Assembly (NCBI GenBank): GCA_002389675.1
Contig: DGQF01000055.1
Coordinates: forward strand, 70,199-134,198
Direction of reading: 5' to 3'
Source: Gammaproteobacteria bacterium UBA4421
Lineage (GTDB): Bacteria; Pseudomonadota; Gammaproteobacteria; Pseudomonadales; Azotimanducaceae
DNA: 64,000 nt
The notes beneath the pieces were generated by a model, which ran no database searches, had not been told where the DNA came from, and worked only from the letters and a program-made list of their open reading frames with translations. The position numbers were made by a program, and so were the translations under genes. Shown here piece by piece: positions 1 through 8,285 of this stretch (the first letter of the stretch is position 1; each line of letters begins with the position of its first letter).

Positions 1-94
1 CGCCAACCTGAAGCGACCAGAACCAAATGGCGCCGATAACCACTGCGGCGCCAAAGACTAGAGCAAGAGTTTCCAGCTGTTTTTTTTTGTCCAT
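1..94 (-). CDS. Small membrane protein, N-terminal part only
   Basis: The reading frame starts at the ATG at 94-92 and runs off the left edge, so only about 31 residues are visible. They begin MDKKKQLETL, a lysine-rich cytoplasmic start, followed by a hydrophobic stretch (about residues 10-28, ending AIWFWSL) that looks like one transmembrane helix. A GAGG-containing element lies about 9 bases before the ATG. It lies 71 bp behind the two DUF6644-like membrane genes on the same strand and may be their third operon member. I do not recognise the family from this fragment. Confidence 0.5.
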   Translation of the reverse strand, partial: MDKKKQLETLALVFGAAVVIGAIWFWSLQVG

Positions 95-165
95 GATTAA
101 GCGCCTCATTGGTTAAGATAGAACGTTGGTTTACAGCTAGGCATTTGAGTTAAAACGGTGGTGTT

Positions 166-642
166 TCACGAAAAACCGATCCACCGTCCCGATGCCGCCA
201 CGCTGAACCAGATGATCAGTGAACTTAGGGCAACCGACTTCAACGCCCAAGGGTTGACACTGCTGTGGGCAAAACCTAGCAAAGGCCGCCGTATGGCGTA
301 AACAAAAAATACGCCGAGCGCCAAACCGGACATTTTCGACCAAAACATGGCGTTGTAGTAGAGTTTTAAAGCGACCGCCGAACTCATGAAAATTCCGCTG
401 ATTAGCATCACACATAACGCTGCATCGAACCACTTTTGTGTGTCCTTGCAAATACGCTCTGATGAGATATCCGTTAATATCAGGCCCAGCAGGCGCAAAT
501 CGCAGACCAAAATCATACCGCCAAGAAGAGCCATTGCGAGCAAGTGGAACATCTGCACAACGGCGAATATGCCCCCATAGGCTTTGGAAATGTTAGCCAG
601 TGCAGATTGGTCTAATGCTTCAAATAAAAATAAGACGTCCAT
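166..642 (-). CDS. DUF6644-like four-helix membrane protein
   Basis: A 158-residue integral membrane protein with about four hydrophobic segments (roughly 20-47, 70-92, 94-112, 132-152). It carries a DLRLLG motif at the end of the first segment, the same motif found in the gene directly upstream, so the two are related. The ATG at 642 is chosen because an AAGGGA Shine-Dalgarno lies about 7 bases ahead; the frame stays open further upstream but that part overlaps the preceding gene. It starts 11 bp after the neighbour's stop, so they are surely co-transcribed. The family (DUF6644/DUF2214-like) has no assigned function as far as I know. Family name is from memory of the motif and layout. Confidence 0.8.
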   Translation of the reverse strand: MDVLFLFEALDQSALANISKAYGGIFAVVQMFHLLAMALLGGMILVCDLRLLGLILTDISSERICKDTQKWFDAALCVMLISGIFMSSAVALKLYYNAMFWSKMSGLALGVFFVYAIRRPLLGFAHSSVNPWALKSVALSSLIIWFSVAASGRWIGFS

Positions 643-653
643 ACTGTTTCCCT

Positions 654-1226
654 TTATTGGGCTTGAGCTAATTCGTCGACACAGCCAGCAGCCCAATACA
701 TGATATTGGGTAATGTTTTGTGACAATCGTACCAGTCGTATGCAATTGCGCGGCCGGTCATCACAACACCGGCCCAGAATGCCAGAGACAGGGTGGCTGC
801 CAGGCGCACGGATTTTGGCGGCCGTTGCTGTTGAGCCCAAGTTGAACTCGCGCTTTTCATTTTATGTCTGAACAATAGGGCGTTGATCCCAGCGGCTATA
901 AGTAAAACGACCTTGATGCGGAACCAGATACTTTGAGTGGTGCGCACGGGTATGGCGAAATACAAAATGAAGCCGGTAATGAACATGACCGCAAAGCCAA
1001 TCAGCAATGGGCGATCTAAACGCTCAGCGAGTGTATTTGCGGGAATAGTTTTGAAAGCAACGCCAAGCAAACGTAAGTCAATGACAAACAGCATGCCTAG
1101 AAAGACCATGAGGGCCAGAACGTGAGTGGATTCGATCCAAGCGTACATGTAGTAAGACTCATGGAGTTGGGTGCTCCAGCTTTGACTATCCAGCCAGCGG
1201 GCTAGATTTAGTAAAGACTCGTTCAT
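654..1226 (-). CDS. DUF6644-like membrane protein
   Basis: A 190-residue membrane protein with about four hydrophobic helices and the conserved run THVLALMVFLGMLFVIDLRL near residues 34-53, typical of the DUF6644-type family. A GGAG element lies about 10 bases before the ATG. The C-terminal tail contains two cysteines (DCHK, GCVDE) absent from the paralogue downstream, which follows after 11 bp. The pair may form a heteromeric inner-membrane complex, but that is inference; no cofactor ligands such as paired intramembrane histidines stand out enough to call it a cytochrome. The nearest upstream gene on this strand ends 88 bp away. Confidence 0.8.
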   Translation of the reverse strand: MNESLLNLARWLDSQSWSTQLHESYYMYAWIESTHVLALMVFLGMLFVIDLRLLGVAFKTIPANTLAERLDRPLLIGFAVMFITGFILYFAIPVRTTQSIWFRIKVVLLIAAGINALLFRHKMKSASSTWAQQQRPPKSVRLAATLSLAFWAGVVMTGRAIAYDWYDCHKTLPNIMYWAAGCVDELAQAQ

Positions 1227-1314
1227 GTCTCAAGGGCTCCGCCTACGTGTCTTGAACAGTATACGCGCTGGTGAGATGGTTTAGAAACAAAGTCCGACCC
1301 TCGGCGCAGGCAGG

Positions 1315-2391
1315 CTAGCCAGAATACCAGCTGCCATCTGAATTTGGCTGCATGATGAGATAACTCCACCAGAAAAAAACGCCGGGCTCGTGCTGGTGTG
1401 GCGCAGTGCAGTTGTATTTATTACGACCCGCATGCAAGGGCGCTTGGGGTCGGATGGTTATGAATTGCGCCTGTTCGGGCGCTTGCATTTCCATCAGGCC
1501 TTGCTGACTTGCGTAACATCTGAGTTGATTCATGGCAAACGCGTCAGGTTCAATATTGAGGGTGACCCATGTCTTATGGTCACGCAGTTGGTCGATTGGA
1601 CCGCGGGGCTCTGCATCGATGTAAAGGGGTCTTGCGTTCAGCCGCGTTGCCAGATGGGAGAGACTTGTGTAAGGCCCACCCAGCGGAAACCGTGGCAATG
1701 CGCTGAAATCAGAGCCGGCTCCGACGGCACCAGAATGCTGACCAAAACCAATCAGTCCAAGATCAGTAACCCACTGACTGATCGTTTGGGTATATTCACC
1801 GTAGGGATAGGCAAATAGCGTGGGTACTTGTCCTGTTTCGGCCTCAATACGTTGCTGTGCCGTGCGAATGTCTAAAATAATCCTAGCTTGCCATTGCGTT
1901 TGGGTTTCGTTGGGCGTTGGGCGCACCAGATGGCTATGGCTGTGGCTATGATTGCCGATGGTCACGCCGGCCTGCGCCAGTTGGCCCAACTGCTCCCAAG
2001 TCATATACGCCTGCAGTTTTGAATCTATCGCGTGGGTGTTAACAAATACAGTGTAGGGCCAGCGGCGTTGAGTTAATTCAGGATGCACCTGGTTAAACAC
2101 CGAGGCGTAGGCATCGTCGAATGTAAGCGCTACCGTATTTTCCGGTACTGCCAGCCCCTGTTGTAAATGGCGAACCATTTTATCCAATGGCCATACGTTG
2201 AAGTCGTTTTGCGCTAGGTAGTCTAGGTGGGCGGCAAAATGTGTAGGGCTTATAGATGTGCTGGCAGGCGTCTCTGCGGAGACGTGATGATAGGCCAAGA
2301 TAACACCATGGTCTGCAGAGCGCGGTGATTCTTCGGCGTTCGCATAGTGGGTGAGAATGAGCGCAATTAATAAAATAATCTTGAGGTACAT
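1315..2391 (-). CDS. Secreted polysaccharide deacetylase (NodB/PgaB-like)
   Basis: A 358-residue protein with an N-terminal signal peptide (hydrophobic residues 3-15, likely cleavage after ANA at 17-19). The NodB deacetylase domain shows the metal/catalytic TFDDAY at 90-95, the metal-binding histidine motif GNHSHSHSHL at 146-155, and FAYPYGEY at 193-200. The family removes N- or O-acetyl groups from surface or cell-wall polysaccharides. The domain order resembles the N-terminal half of PgaB/IcaB; the hydrolase half of PgaB is absent. It follows the glucosaminidase gene by 17 bp, so a joint role in envelope glycan processing is plausible. No good Shine-Dalgarno precedes the ATG, so translation may depend on coupling. 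Confidence 0.88.
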   Translation of the reverse strand: MYLKIILLIALILTHYANAEESPRSADHGVILAYHHVSAETPASTSISPTHFAAHLDYLAQNDFNVWPLDKMVRHLQQGLAVPENTVALTFDDAYASVFNQVHPELTQRRWPYTVFVNTHAIDSKLQAYMTWEQLGQLAQAGVTIGNHSHSHSHLVRPTPNETQTQWQARIILDIRTAQQRIEAETGQVPTLFAYPYGEYTQTISQWVTDLGLIGFGQHSGAVGAGSDFSALPRFPLGGPYTSLSHLATRLNARPLYIDAEPRGPIDQLRDHKTWVTLNIEPDAFAMNQLRCYASQQGLMEMQAPEQAQFITIRPQAPLHAGRNKYNCTAPHQHEPGVFFWWSYLIMQPNSDGSWYSG

Positions 2392-2408
2392 TGCAGCGAA
2401 ACGTTGAA

Positions 2409-3188
2409 TTATTCGAGCTTGTTAAAGCGAATCAGAGATTGAATTTCGGCAATATATTCGTCACCTCGCTCCGAATAGGCCTGCAGTCCTCCAGCTAAGG
2501 CGATTCCCGAAAGAGGGACCTCAGCCGCGCGCATGGTTGCGCGCTGCTCCCGCAGCAATTGATAACTTCTGTGGGTGTTTATGTTGTGCAAATAGGCGTC
2601 TACAGCTGCTTGCACGGATACAAACTTTGCCACTTCGTGAGTCCGCCCCGGCGCGCGGCCTTTTGGCGTGAAGCCACACCCTTTTTTGAAACATTGTTGA
2701 CCGAAGAGATTGTTGCCCTGCCGGGCGAAACGTGAGGAGCCCCAACCCGATTCTTTGGCTGCCTGAGCAAGGATGAGCGCCGGCGGTAGGGTGTCCACTC
2801 GAGGCCCCAGCTGCGTGACTAGGGCAGCATAATCCGGTGGATTTGCCACTGTAACGTCATAATCATTGGCGAGTTTTTTTAGGAATTGCTGATCGGACCA
2901 AGTTAATGTCTCTTTGGGGATTTTTCTTGAAATCAGCTGCAGGTGTCTTCGTTCTTCGGTAATTGTTTTGTTAGCAATGTCGATGCGAGGCATTAAAAAA
3001 TCAAAAAAAGCCTGCTTTTTAGCCTTAACCTCTAACAGCGAAAAGTCGGGCAGCGGCGTTTTTTGCAAAGAAATGACGTAGGTTATGACAACCACGAGAA
3101 TTGCCATAGACAATAGCGTAACGGTCAATTGACTGCGCGTGGTATCGCGCGTTGGGCGTTTGTTATCGTTGGGGGTCGAAGTGTTCAT
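2409..3188 (-). CDS. Bax-like glucosaminidase domain protein
   Basis: A 259-residue protein with a single N-terminal membrane anchor (about residues 21-40) and a periplasmic glucosaminidase (GH73/lysozyme-like) domain. The segment PPALILAQAAKESGWGSSRF (135-154) carries the candidate catalytic Glu146, and NNLFGQ (159-164) is the usual second motif. Length and layout match the E. coli Bax family. It probably cleaves the glycan strand of peptidoglycan. Its 3' end is 17 bp from the deacetylase gene and its start lies 34 bp after the MaoC-like gene, all on the same strand. The start codon has no obvious ribosome binding site. Confidence 0.85.
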   Translation of the reverse strand: MNTSTPNDNKRPTRDTTRSQLTVTLLSMAILVVVITYVISLQKTPLPDFSLLEVKAKKQAFFDFLMPRIDIANKTITEERRHLQLISRKIPKETLTWSDQQFLKKLANDYDVTVANPPDYAALVTQLGPRVDTLPPALILAQAAKESGWGSSRFARQGNNLFGQQCFKKGCGFTPKGRAPGRTHEVAKFVSVQAAVDAYLHNINTHRSYQLLREQRATMRAAEVPLSGIALAGGLQAYSERGDEYIAEIQSLIRFNKLE

Positions 3189-3222
3189 AATTAATCATAA
3201 CCGCTTTGGCGGGTAATGCCCT

Positions 3223-4080
3223 CTAGGTTAAACAAATAAAACCGTGGCTTAGGGCGAGCTCGCCCTTCGCATTAGAGACTTGGAAATGCACTGTATTGCC
3301 CGTTTTTTTAGCCTCCACAGTGATGGTTGAGGGCATCAATACCATGGCGGAAAAACGGCCGCCGATTCGTGTAATACATTGCGGATCGCCGTGTGCATAA
3401 TGATTGATCAATTGGCTAACGGCCATGGCCATGGTGGCCGTGCCGTGGAGAATGATGTCTGGTAGACCGGCTGCAAGTGCAGTGGCTCGATCAGTGTGGA
3501 TCGGGTTCCAAATTTGCGCGCACTCGGAATAGATATGTGCGGCTCCTTGTGCCACCTCAAGATTAAATCGGTCAGTTAGCCCCTGCAGATCGCCAGGTGG
3601 TGGTTTGGGTGTGGGTGTTTGGCTCGCGGTATTGCCGCTGACCTGGACATCGCGATAAATACTCAGCTGATAGGTGCGTGCAACGAGTTTGCCGGTGGCT
3701 GCATTGCGTGTATCTAACTCAAGCGTGTAAGCGGCACCTGGCTTGATGGCGCGCACGCCGATCACAGTGGCCGTAGTTGTGAGGGTATCACCTGCGCGAA
3801 TGGGCTGGAAAATATGCAGGTCATGGGCGGCATGCACCCCTCGTCGTGTTTCCTGTGGCGTTAACGTTTGGTTCTGCGCAAGGTTGCGGGTATCTAGTAT
3901 AACCGGCCACTCCAAACAAACGGGAAACAGCGGATGGGCGATCACCGCATGTGCTGAGGTATCCATGTATAAAGGGTTGAAGTCGCTCAGTCCGGCGGCG
4001 TATGCCATGACGGAACGTGCATCGACGGTATGCAGTTTTGGTGATGTTTTGGTGCCAACTAAAGTGGTGCTGAGGGGCAT
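3223..4080 (-). CDS. MaoC-like double-hotdog dehydratase
   Basis: A 285-residue protein built of two hotdog-like halves, as in peroxisomal hydratase 2 and FAS-type dehydratases. The N-terminal half holds DFNPLYMD (33-40). The C-terminal half holds WNPIHTD (191-197) followed by GLPDIILHGTATM (205-217), the hydratase-2 signature region. The family adds water to trans-2-enoyl-CoA or a related thioester. The residue aligned with the catalytic Asp of the (S)GDxNPxH motif is Ile190 here, while His195 is kept, so activity may be altered or the partner domain may be catalytic. It lies 32 bp downstream of lon and 34 bp upstream of the Bax-like gene. Confidence 0.82.
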   Translation of the reverse strand: MPLSTTLVGTKTSPKLHTVDARSVMAYAAGLSDFNPLYMDTSAHAVIAHPLFPVCLEWPVILDTRNLAQNQTLTPQETRRGVHAAHDLHIFQPIRAGDTLTTTATVIGVRAIKPGAAYTLELDTRNAATGKLVARTYQLSIYRDVQVSGNTASQTPTPKPPPGDLQGLTDRFNLEVAQGAAHIYSECAQIWNPIHTDRATALAAGLPDIILHGTATMAMAVSQLINHYAHGDPQCITRIGGRFSAMVLMPSTITVEAKKTGNTVHFQVSNAKGELALSHGFICLT

Positions 4081-4112
4081 ATTTTCCTTTGAGCTGTAGT
4101 TAAGCGTATTAC

Positions 4113-6497
4113 CTAAAATAAAAGCGCGTAGACATCCTTGAAATGGTTCGCGTAAACAATGGTCAGCCCTTTTTTGATGGACTCAGGAACATCATCTACA
4201 TCACCCTCGTTTGCAGCGGGTAATATAACCCGCTTGATTTTCTGCCGCTTGGCGGCGATAAGTTTTTCGCGTATGCCGCCGACAGGATAGACCAATCCGG
4301 TCAGGGTAAGTTCGCCAGTCATCGCGAAACCTGCTTTTGGTGCCGTATTCAGGGCCAGTGAAGTCAAGGCCACGGCCATGGTGACTCCTGCGCTGGGGCC
4401 ATCTTTTGGCGTGGCGCCGGCGGGCACGTGCAGATGAGTTTGAGTTTGCGTGAAAAATGTGTCGTCGAAGTTAAAGGCTTTAGCGCTTGCCGTAATAAAG
4501 CTGTAGGCAATATGCGCAGACTCCTGCATGACATCACCTAATTGGCCGGTCAGTTTTAGCCCAGGGCCTTTGTGGCGGGTGGTGGCTGCCTCGATGGGTA
4601 AAGTTGCGCCGCCCAGGGCGGTCCAAGCCAGACCGGTGACAACCCCGATGCCACTTTGTAATTGTTCTTTTGCATAATCAGGTTTCCCAAGATATGACTC
4701 AACATCACCTTTTTTGACGTGAATAGGCGCCGGCGTGTCCCCGAGCAATTTCACAACGGACTTACGTACTAGGCTGGCCAGCGCTTTATCTAGGCGGCGA
4801 ACGCCAGCTTCGCGTGAATAACCTTCGATTACAGCCCGCAGGGCAGCTCGGTCGACCTTCAGATCACGGCGTTTTAACCCTGCGCGCTTGATTTGTCGGG
4901 GAAGCAGGTGTTTTTGTGCAATAGCGAGCTTTTCGTTGTCTAGGTAGCCGCCGAGTCGAATGATCTCCATGCGGTCTAGTAGTGGCCCAGGAATAGTATC
5001 CAGTTGATTGGCGGTGCAGACAAAGAGCACTTTTGACAGATCGAAATCGATATCGAGGTAGTGATCTCGGAATTTGCTGTTTTGCTCGGGGTCTAATACT
5101 TCAAGTAATGCGCTTGCAGGGTCGCCTTGATAGGAGGCACCGATTTTGTCGATTTCGTCAAGCATGACCACTGGGTTGGCGACGCCGGTATCTTTAAGCG
5201 CCTGAATTAATTTGCCTGGCATGGCACCGACATAGGTGCGGCGGTGCCCTTTTATTTCCGCTTCGTCGCGCATTCCTCCGACAGAAAATCGAAAGAACTG
5301 ACGTCCCAAAGCATCAGCTATGCTGCGCCCTAGGGAGGTTTTACCCACCCCAGGGGGGCCGACAAAACAGACGATTGAGCCGGCAACATCACCTTTCATA
5401 ATGCCCAGAGCGAGGAATTCCACGATGCGTTGTTTAATGTCCTCCAAACCCTCGTGATTGCTGTTAAGCATTTTAGTGGCACCCGCCAAGTCGGTGGTGT
5501 CGGTGCTGACAATGCCCCACGGTAAACAAGTCAGCCAATCTAGGTAAGTGCGGGTCACGCCATATTCTGGCGAGCCCGGTTCGAGCATCTCCAATTTGCT
5601 TAACTCTTCAGTAACTTTGGCTGCAGCTTTTTCTGGTAATGTCAGGTTCGCGATGCGCGTCTTAAACTGCTCGGACTCGAGGGTTTTATCATCTTTGGAA
5701 ATACCTAGTTCACTTTGTATATATTTGAGTTGCTGGCGCAGCACCGCATCGCGTTGGTAGCCTTGAATTTCTTTTTCAACGTGCTCGCGGATTTCCATTT
5801 GAGCCGCAGCAATTTCTACCTCCCTGCGCAACAATTTAACCACCAGCTCCATGCGTGGTTGTAGTGTGGTGCGAGACAGGACTTCCTGCAGATCCTCTTT
5901 GCTGGCGGTAGTTAGACTTGCTGCAAAGTCAGCCAACACGGAGGCTTCATTTGGGTTGGAGCGCGCCAAAAAGACTTTTAATTCTTCGCCGAATAGAGGG
6001 TTTAGAGGGATAAGTTCTTTGATGGTATTGATGATTGCCACAGCATAGGCAGTCTCGTCATTGCTTTGATTGCCCTGGTCCTGCGGGAAATAACGCACGC
6101 TGGCGGTCAGGGGTGGGCTGGTGTTGAGCCACTTGCCGATTTTGAACCGCTGCAGGCCTTCTAATAAAACTTGTAGCTGATCACCTTCTCGATGCACTCG
6201 GTGTACTTTACATAGACACCCAACCTCATACAGATCTGTGGATTTGGGTGTTTCTTTGACGTCATGTTTAGTTGCAATGAGACCGACGACGTCTTGATCA
6301 CGCGCCTGAATTGCTTCCAACGTGGGTAACCAGATGTCTGCTGACATCGTCAGCGGAATGGCTTGCCCGGGAAAAAAGGGTCGATGCTCTTGGGGAATAA
6401 TATGGATGAGCGCAGGCATGGCCTGATTGGGCAAGATAATTTGCCCGTTTGAGGCGTTTGCACCGGCGCGGTCCCCACTGTGTTCTATGATGCTCAT
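4113..6497 (-). CDS. lon: AsrA-type Lon family ATP-dependent protease
   Basis: A 794-residue LonA-architecture protease: N-terminal substrate-recognition domain with LPNQAMPALIHIIPQEHRPF (22-41), coiled-coil region (about 220-310), AAA+ module with Walker A GPPGVGKTS at 380-388 and Walker B VMLDEID, and a protease domain with catalytic Ser702 (PKDGPSAGVTMA) and Lys745 (GGIREKLIAA). The N-terminal sequence resembles the second Lon of Pseudomonas (AsrA) more than canonical Lon. The ATG at 6497 is set by a TAGGAG element 8 bases ahead; the frame is open further upstream but that would run into the GST gene. A heat-shock-like promoter lies just upstream. It degrades misfolded and regulatory proteins in the cytoplasm. 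Confidence 0.95.
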   Translation of the reverse strand: MSIIEHSGDRAGANASNGQIILPNQAMPALIHIIPQEHRPFFPGQAIPLTMSADIWLPTLEAIQARDQDVVGLIATKHDVKETPKSTDLYEVGCLCKVHRVHREGDQLQVLLEGLQRFKIGKWLNTSPPLTASVRYFPQDQGNQSNDETAYAVAIINTIKELIPLNPLFGEELKVFLARSNPNEASVLADFAASLTTASKEDLQEVLSRTTLQPRMELVVKLLRREVEIAAAQMEIREHVEKEIQGYQRDAVLRQQLKYIQSELGISKDDKTLESEQFKTRIANLTLPEKAAAKVTEELSKLEMLEPGSPEYGVTRTYLDWLTCLPWGIVSTDTTDLAGATKMLNSNHEGLEDIKQRIVEFLALGIMKGDVAGSIVCFVGPPGVGKTSLGRSIADALGRQFFRFSVGGMRDEAEIKGHRRTYVGAMPGKLIQALKDTGVANPVVMLDEIDKIGASYQGDPASALLEVLDPEQNSKFRDHYLDIDFDLSKVLFVCTANQLDTIPGPLLDRMEIIRLGGYLDNEKLAIAQKHLLPRQIKRAGLKRRDLKVDRAALRAVIEGYSREAGVRRLDKALASLVRKSVVKLLGDTPAPIHVKKGDVESYLGKPDYAKEQLQSGIGVVTGLAWTALGGATLPIEAATTRHKGPGLKLTGQLGDVMQESAHIAYSFITASAKAFNFDDTFFTQTQTHLHVPAGATPKDGPSAGVTMAVALTSLALNTAPKAGFAMTGELTLTGLVYPVGGIREKLIAAKRQKIKRVILPAANEGDVDDVPESIKKGLTIVYANHFKDVYALLF

Positions 6498-6525
6498 TGG
6501 TATGCTCCTAGCGTCAATTTGAACG

Positions 6526-6554
6526 TTATTGGGGTGCTCAGGGCATAATCCAAG
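6526..6554 (-). promoter_or_regulatory. Sigma32-like promoter of the lon gene
   Basis: Read on the minus strand, CTTGGAT (6554-6548) is followed by 13 bases and then CCCCAATAA (6534-6526). This is close to the heat-shock sigma factor consensus CTTGAAA - 13 to 14 bases - CCCCATNT. It sits between the stop of the GST gene and the start of lon, exactly where a heat-shock promoter for a Lon protease would be expected. Confidence 0.6.
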
Positions 6555-6567
6555 TGTTGGTTTTGTG

Positions 6568-7335
6568 TTAGCGCACGGGTAAGGCTGCGAGGCTATTTTT
6601 GAGTTGGGCCAGCGCGGCTCGATTGGCTTGTTTGATTTGATCCATGCTGGGTGGTTGGTCGCTGATGTCTCCGAGCTCTGAAAGTACAACATGGACTTCA
6701 TCGTGGCCACTGACCTGTTTCATCAGGTTTAACCAACGTTGCACGTTAGGGAAAGGTGAGAAGTCATAGATATGAGTGAACTCTGGCTGGAGTTGGCCTA
6801 TTTCTACGTAAGCCGCAAAGTCGGCCAAGGAGAGATTTTGGCCGGTAAGGTAGGGATGCCTCTTCAGCCAGCCTGATTCGAAGGCATTCAGGGCGTTATG
6901 GAGCGTGGCTTGTGCTGCCCGTTGCGCAGCTTCTGGGATGTCCAGGTCTTTACGTATTTTTGGGGCCACCAGTCCGACAGAGGCCTCGCGAATGTTGCGA
7001 TGATGATAATTTAAATAGGCATCGATGCGTGCGCGAGCTTGATAGTCGGCTGGATACAGGTCGGTCCATCCGTGTTTGTTGGCGAGGTAACATAGAATCG
7101 CATGTGCTTCGCCAAGCACAAAGTCACCCTCAGACTCCTCCAGGGTGGGAATTGTGCCGGCAGGATTTTTTTCCAAGAATAGTGGGTGGCGGCTACCGCT
7201 GCTCCCTTTGGAGCCCGGGTTAATCAGTACCATCTCGAACGGGACTTGTTTGTGTAGCAATAGCCACATCACAGCTCGCACGGGCTGTGAAAAAGGCACG
7301 CCATACAGAATATAGGGGGGTGAGGTGGTGCTCAT
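6568..7335 (-). CDS. Glutathione S-transferase, theta-like
   Basis: A 255-residue cytosolic GST. The N-terminal thioredoxin-like domain begins YILYGVPFSQPVRAVMWLLL, has the cis-proline segment KNPAGTIPTLEE (about 56-67) and the glutathione-binding region VLGEAHAILCYL. The C-terminal helical domain includes the N-capping motif LSLADFAAYVEI. The catalytic residue would be Ser14 or the neighbouring residue of the FSQPVR loop. It probably conjugates glutathione to an electrophile produced by the oxidative gene run upstream, in which it is the last member (48 bp after the SDR). About 25 residues at the C-terminus extend past the usual fold. Confidence 0.88.
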   Translation of the reverse strand: MSTTSPPYILYGVPFSQPVRAVMWLLLHKQVPFEMVLINPGSKGSSGSRHPLFLEKNPAGTIPTLEESEGDFVLGEAHAILCYLANKHGWTDLYPADYQARARIDAYLNYHHRNIREASVGLVAPKIRKDLDIPEAAQRAAQATLHNALNAFESGWLKRHPYLTGQNLSLADFAAYVEIGQLQPEFTHIYDFSPFPNVQRWLNLMKQVSGHDEVHVVLSELGDISDQPPSMDQIKQANRAALAQLKNSLAALPVR

Positions 7336-7383
7336 GGTGAATTTTGCCTTGATGCGTTTGTATGAGTTGGCGGTAAACTAAAG

Positions 7384-8178
7384 TCAGGCGACGATTGAGC
7401 CGCCGTCACAGGTAATAATATCTCCAACCGTGAACCCGCAGGCTCTTGAACTGAGGAAAATAGCAAGACCTGCGATATCTTCAGCCGTGCCGACCCGGCC
7501 TCTGGGATTGCCGCGTCCCACGGCCTCCCAATCTGTTGTATCTGTATCTCCGCCACCACCAACGCCGGTGCTAAGCATATAGGTGGGAAAAGGTCCGGGT
7601 GCAATGCCATTGACGATGATGTTGCGTTTGATCAGATGGGCGGCTAAAACGCGCGTGAGATGATGAATGGCCGCTTTAGATGGCCCATACGAGAAGTTAT
7701 CAAATACAGGGGTCTGGATACCGTCAACCGAGCCAACGTTGACAATATGAGTCGGGGTCTCAAAGCTGGCCTTCTTTTCGAGCAAAGGCAGCAGCTTTTG
7801 CACAAGAAAAAATGGTCCCTTAACGTTGGTGTTCATGACTTTGTCCCAGCCGGTTTCAGGAAAGGTCTCAAGGGGCGCGCCCCATGCAACCCCGGCGTTG
7901 TTGATCAAAACGTCCAGATGATTTTCCTGTGTGTTTAATTGAGCGCAGAAGTCGTCGATACCTGAAAGCGTAGATAAGTCTGCGGGGATGGAAATACATT
8001 CACTGTTGTAGGTCTGCGCAAGGCGCTTCGCGGTAGCATCACAGACCGCGGCCTTGCGAGAACTGATATAAACCTTTGCGCCGTTAGCGAGAAAGCCGGC
8101 GGCAATCATTTCGCCGATGCCTCTGGATCCACCGGTGACCACTACGGTTTTACCGGTAACAGAAAATAAGTTGTTCAA
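7384..8178 (-). CDS. Short-chain dehydrogenase/reductase (RhlG/FabG-like)
   Basis: A 264-residue classical SDR. Cofactor-binding TGGSRGIG at 15-22, NNAG at 93-96, and a catalytic set Ser150, Tyr164, Lys168 (YGPSK). The arginine/serine pattern after the glycine motif (SSRKA at 39-43) suggests NADP(H) preference. It begins at a TTG codon (8178-8176): no ATG lies near the conserved N-terminus, and the alignment LFSVTGKTVVVTGG fits a normal SDR start. It follows the PQQ dehydrogenase by 107 bp and could act on a ketone or alcohol intermediate of that pathway. The substrate is not predictable. Confidence 0.87.
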   Translation of the reverse strand: MNNLFSVTGKTVVVTGGSRGIGEMIAAGFLANGAKVYISSRKAAVCDATAKRLAQTYNSECISIPADLSTLSGIDDFCAQLNTQENHLDVLINNAGVAWGAPLETFPETGWDKVMNTNVKGPFFLVQKLLPLLEKKASFETPTHIVNVGSVDGIQTPVFDNFSYGPSKAAIHHLTRVLAAHLIKRNIIVNGIAPGPFPTYMLSTGVGGGGDTDTTDWEAVGRGNPRGRVGTAEDIAGLAIFLSSRACGFTVGDIITCDGGSIVA

Positions 8179-8285
8179 GGCGTTTTTCCGAATGTCTTAG
8201 GGTGGAAATAGCGTACCTTTTTCCTGCACTTCTGCAATGGCATTGCGTAAAAATTCAAACGGTGGTTCGCGTTTTCACTTGCAGC

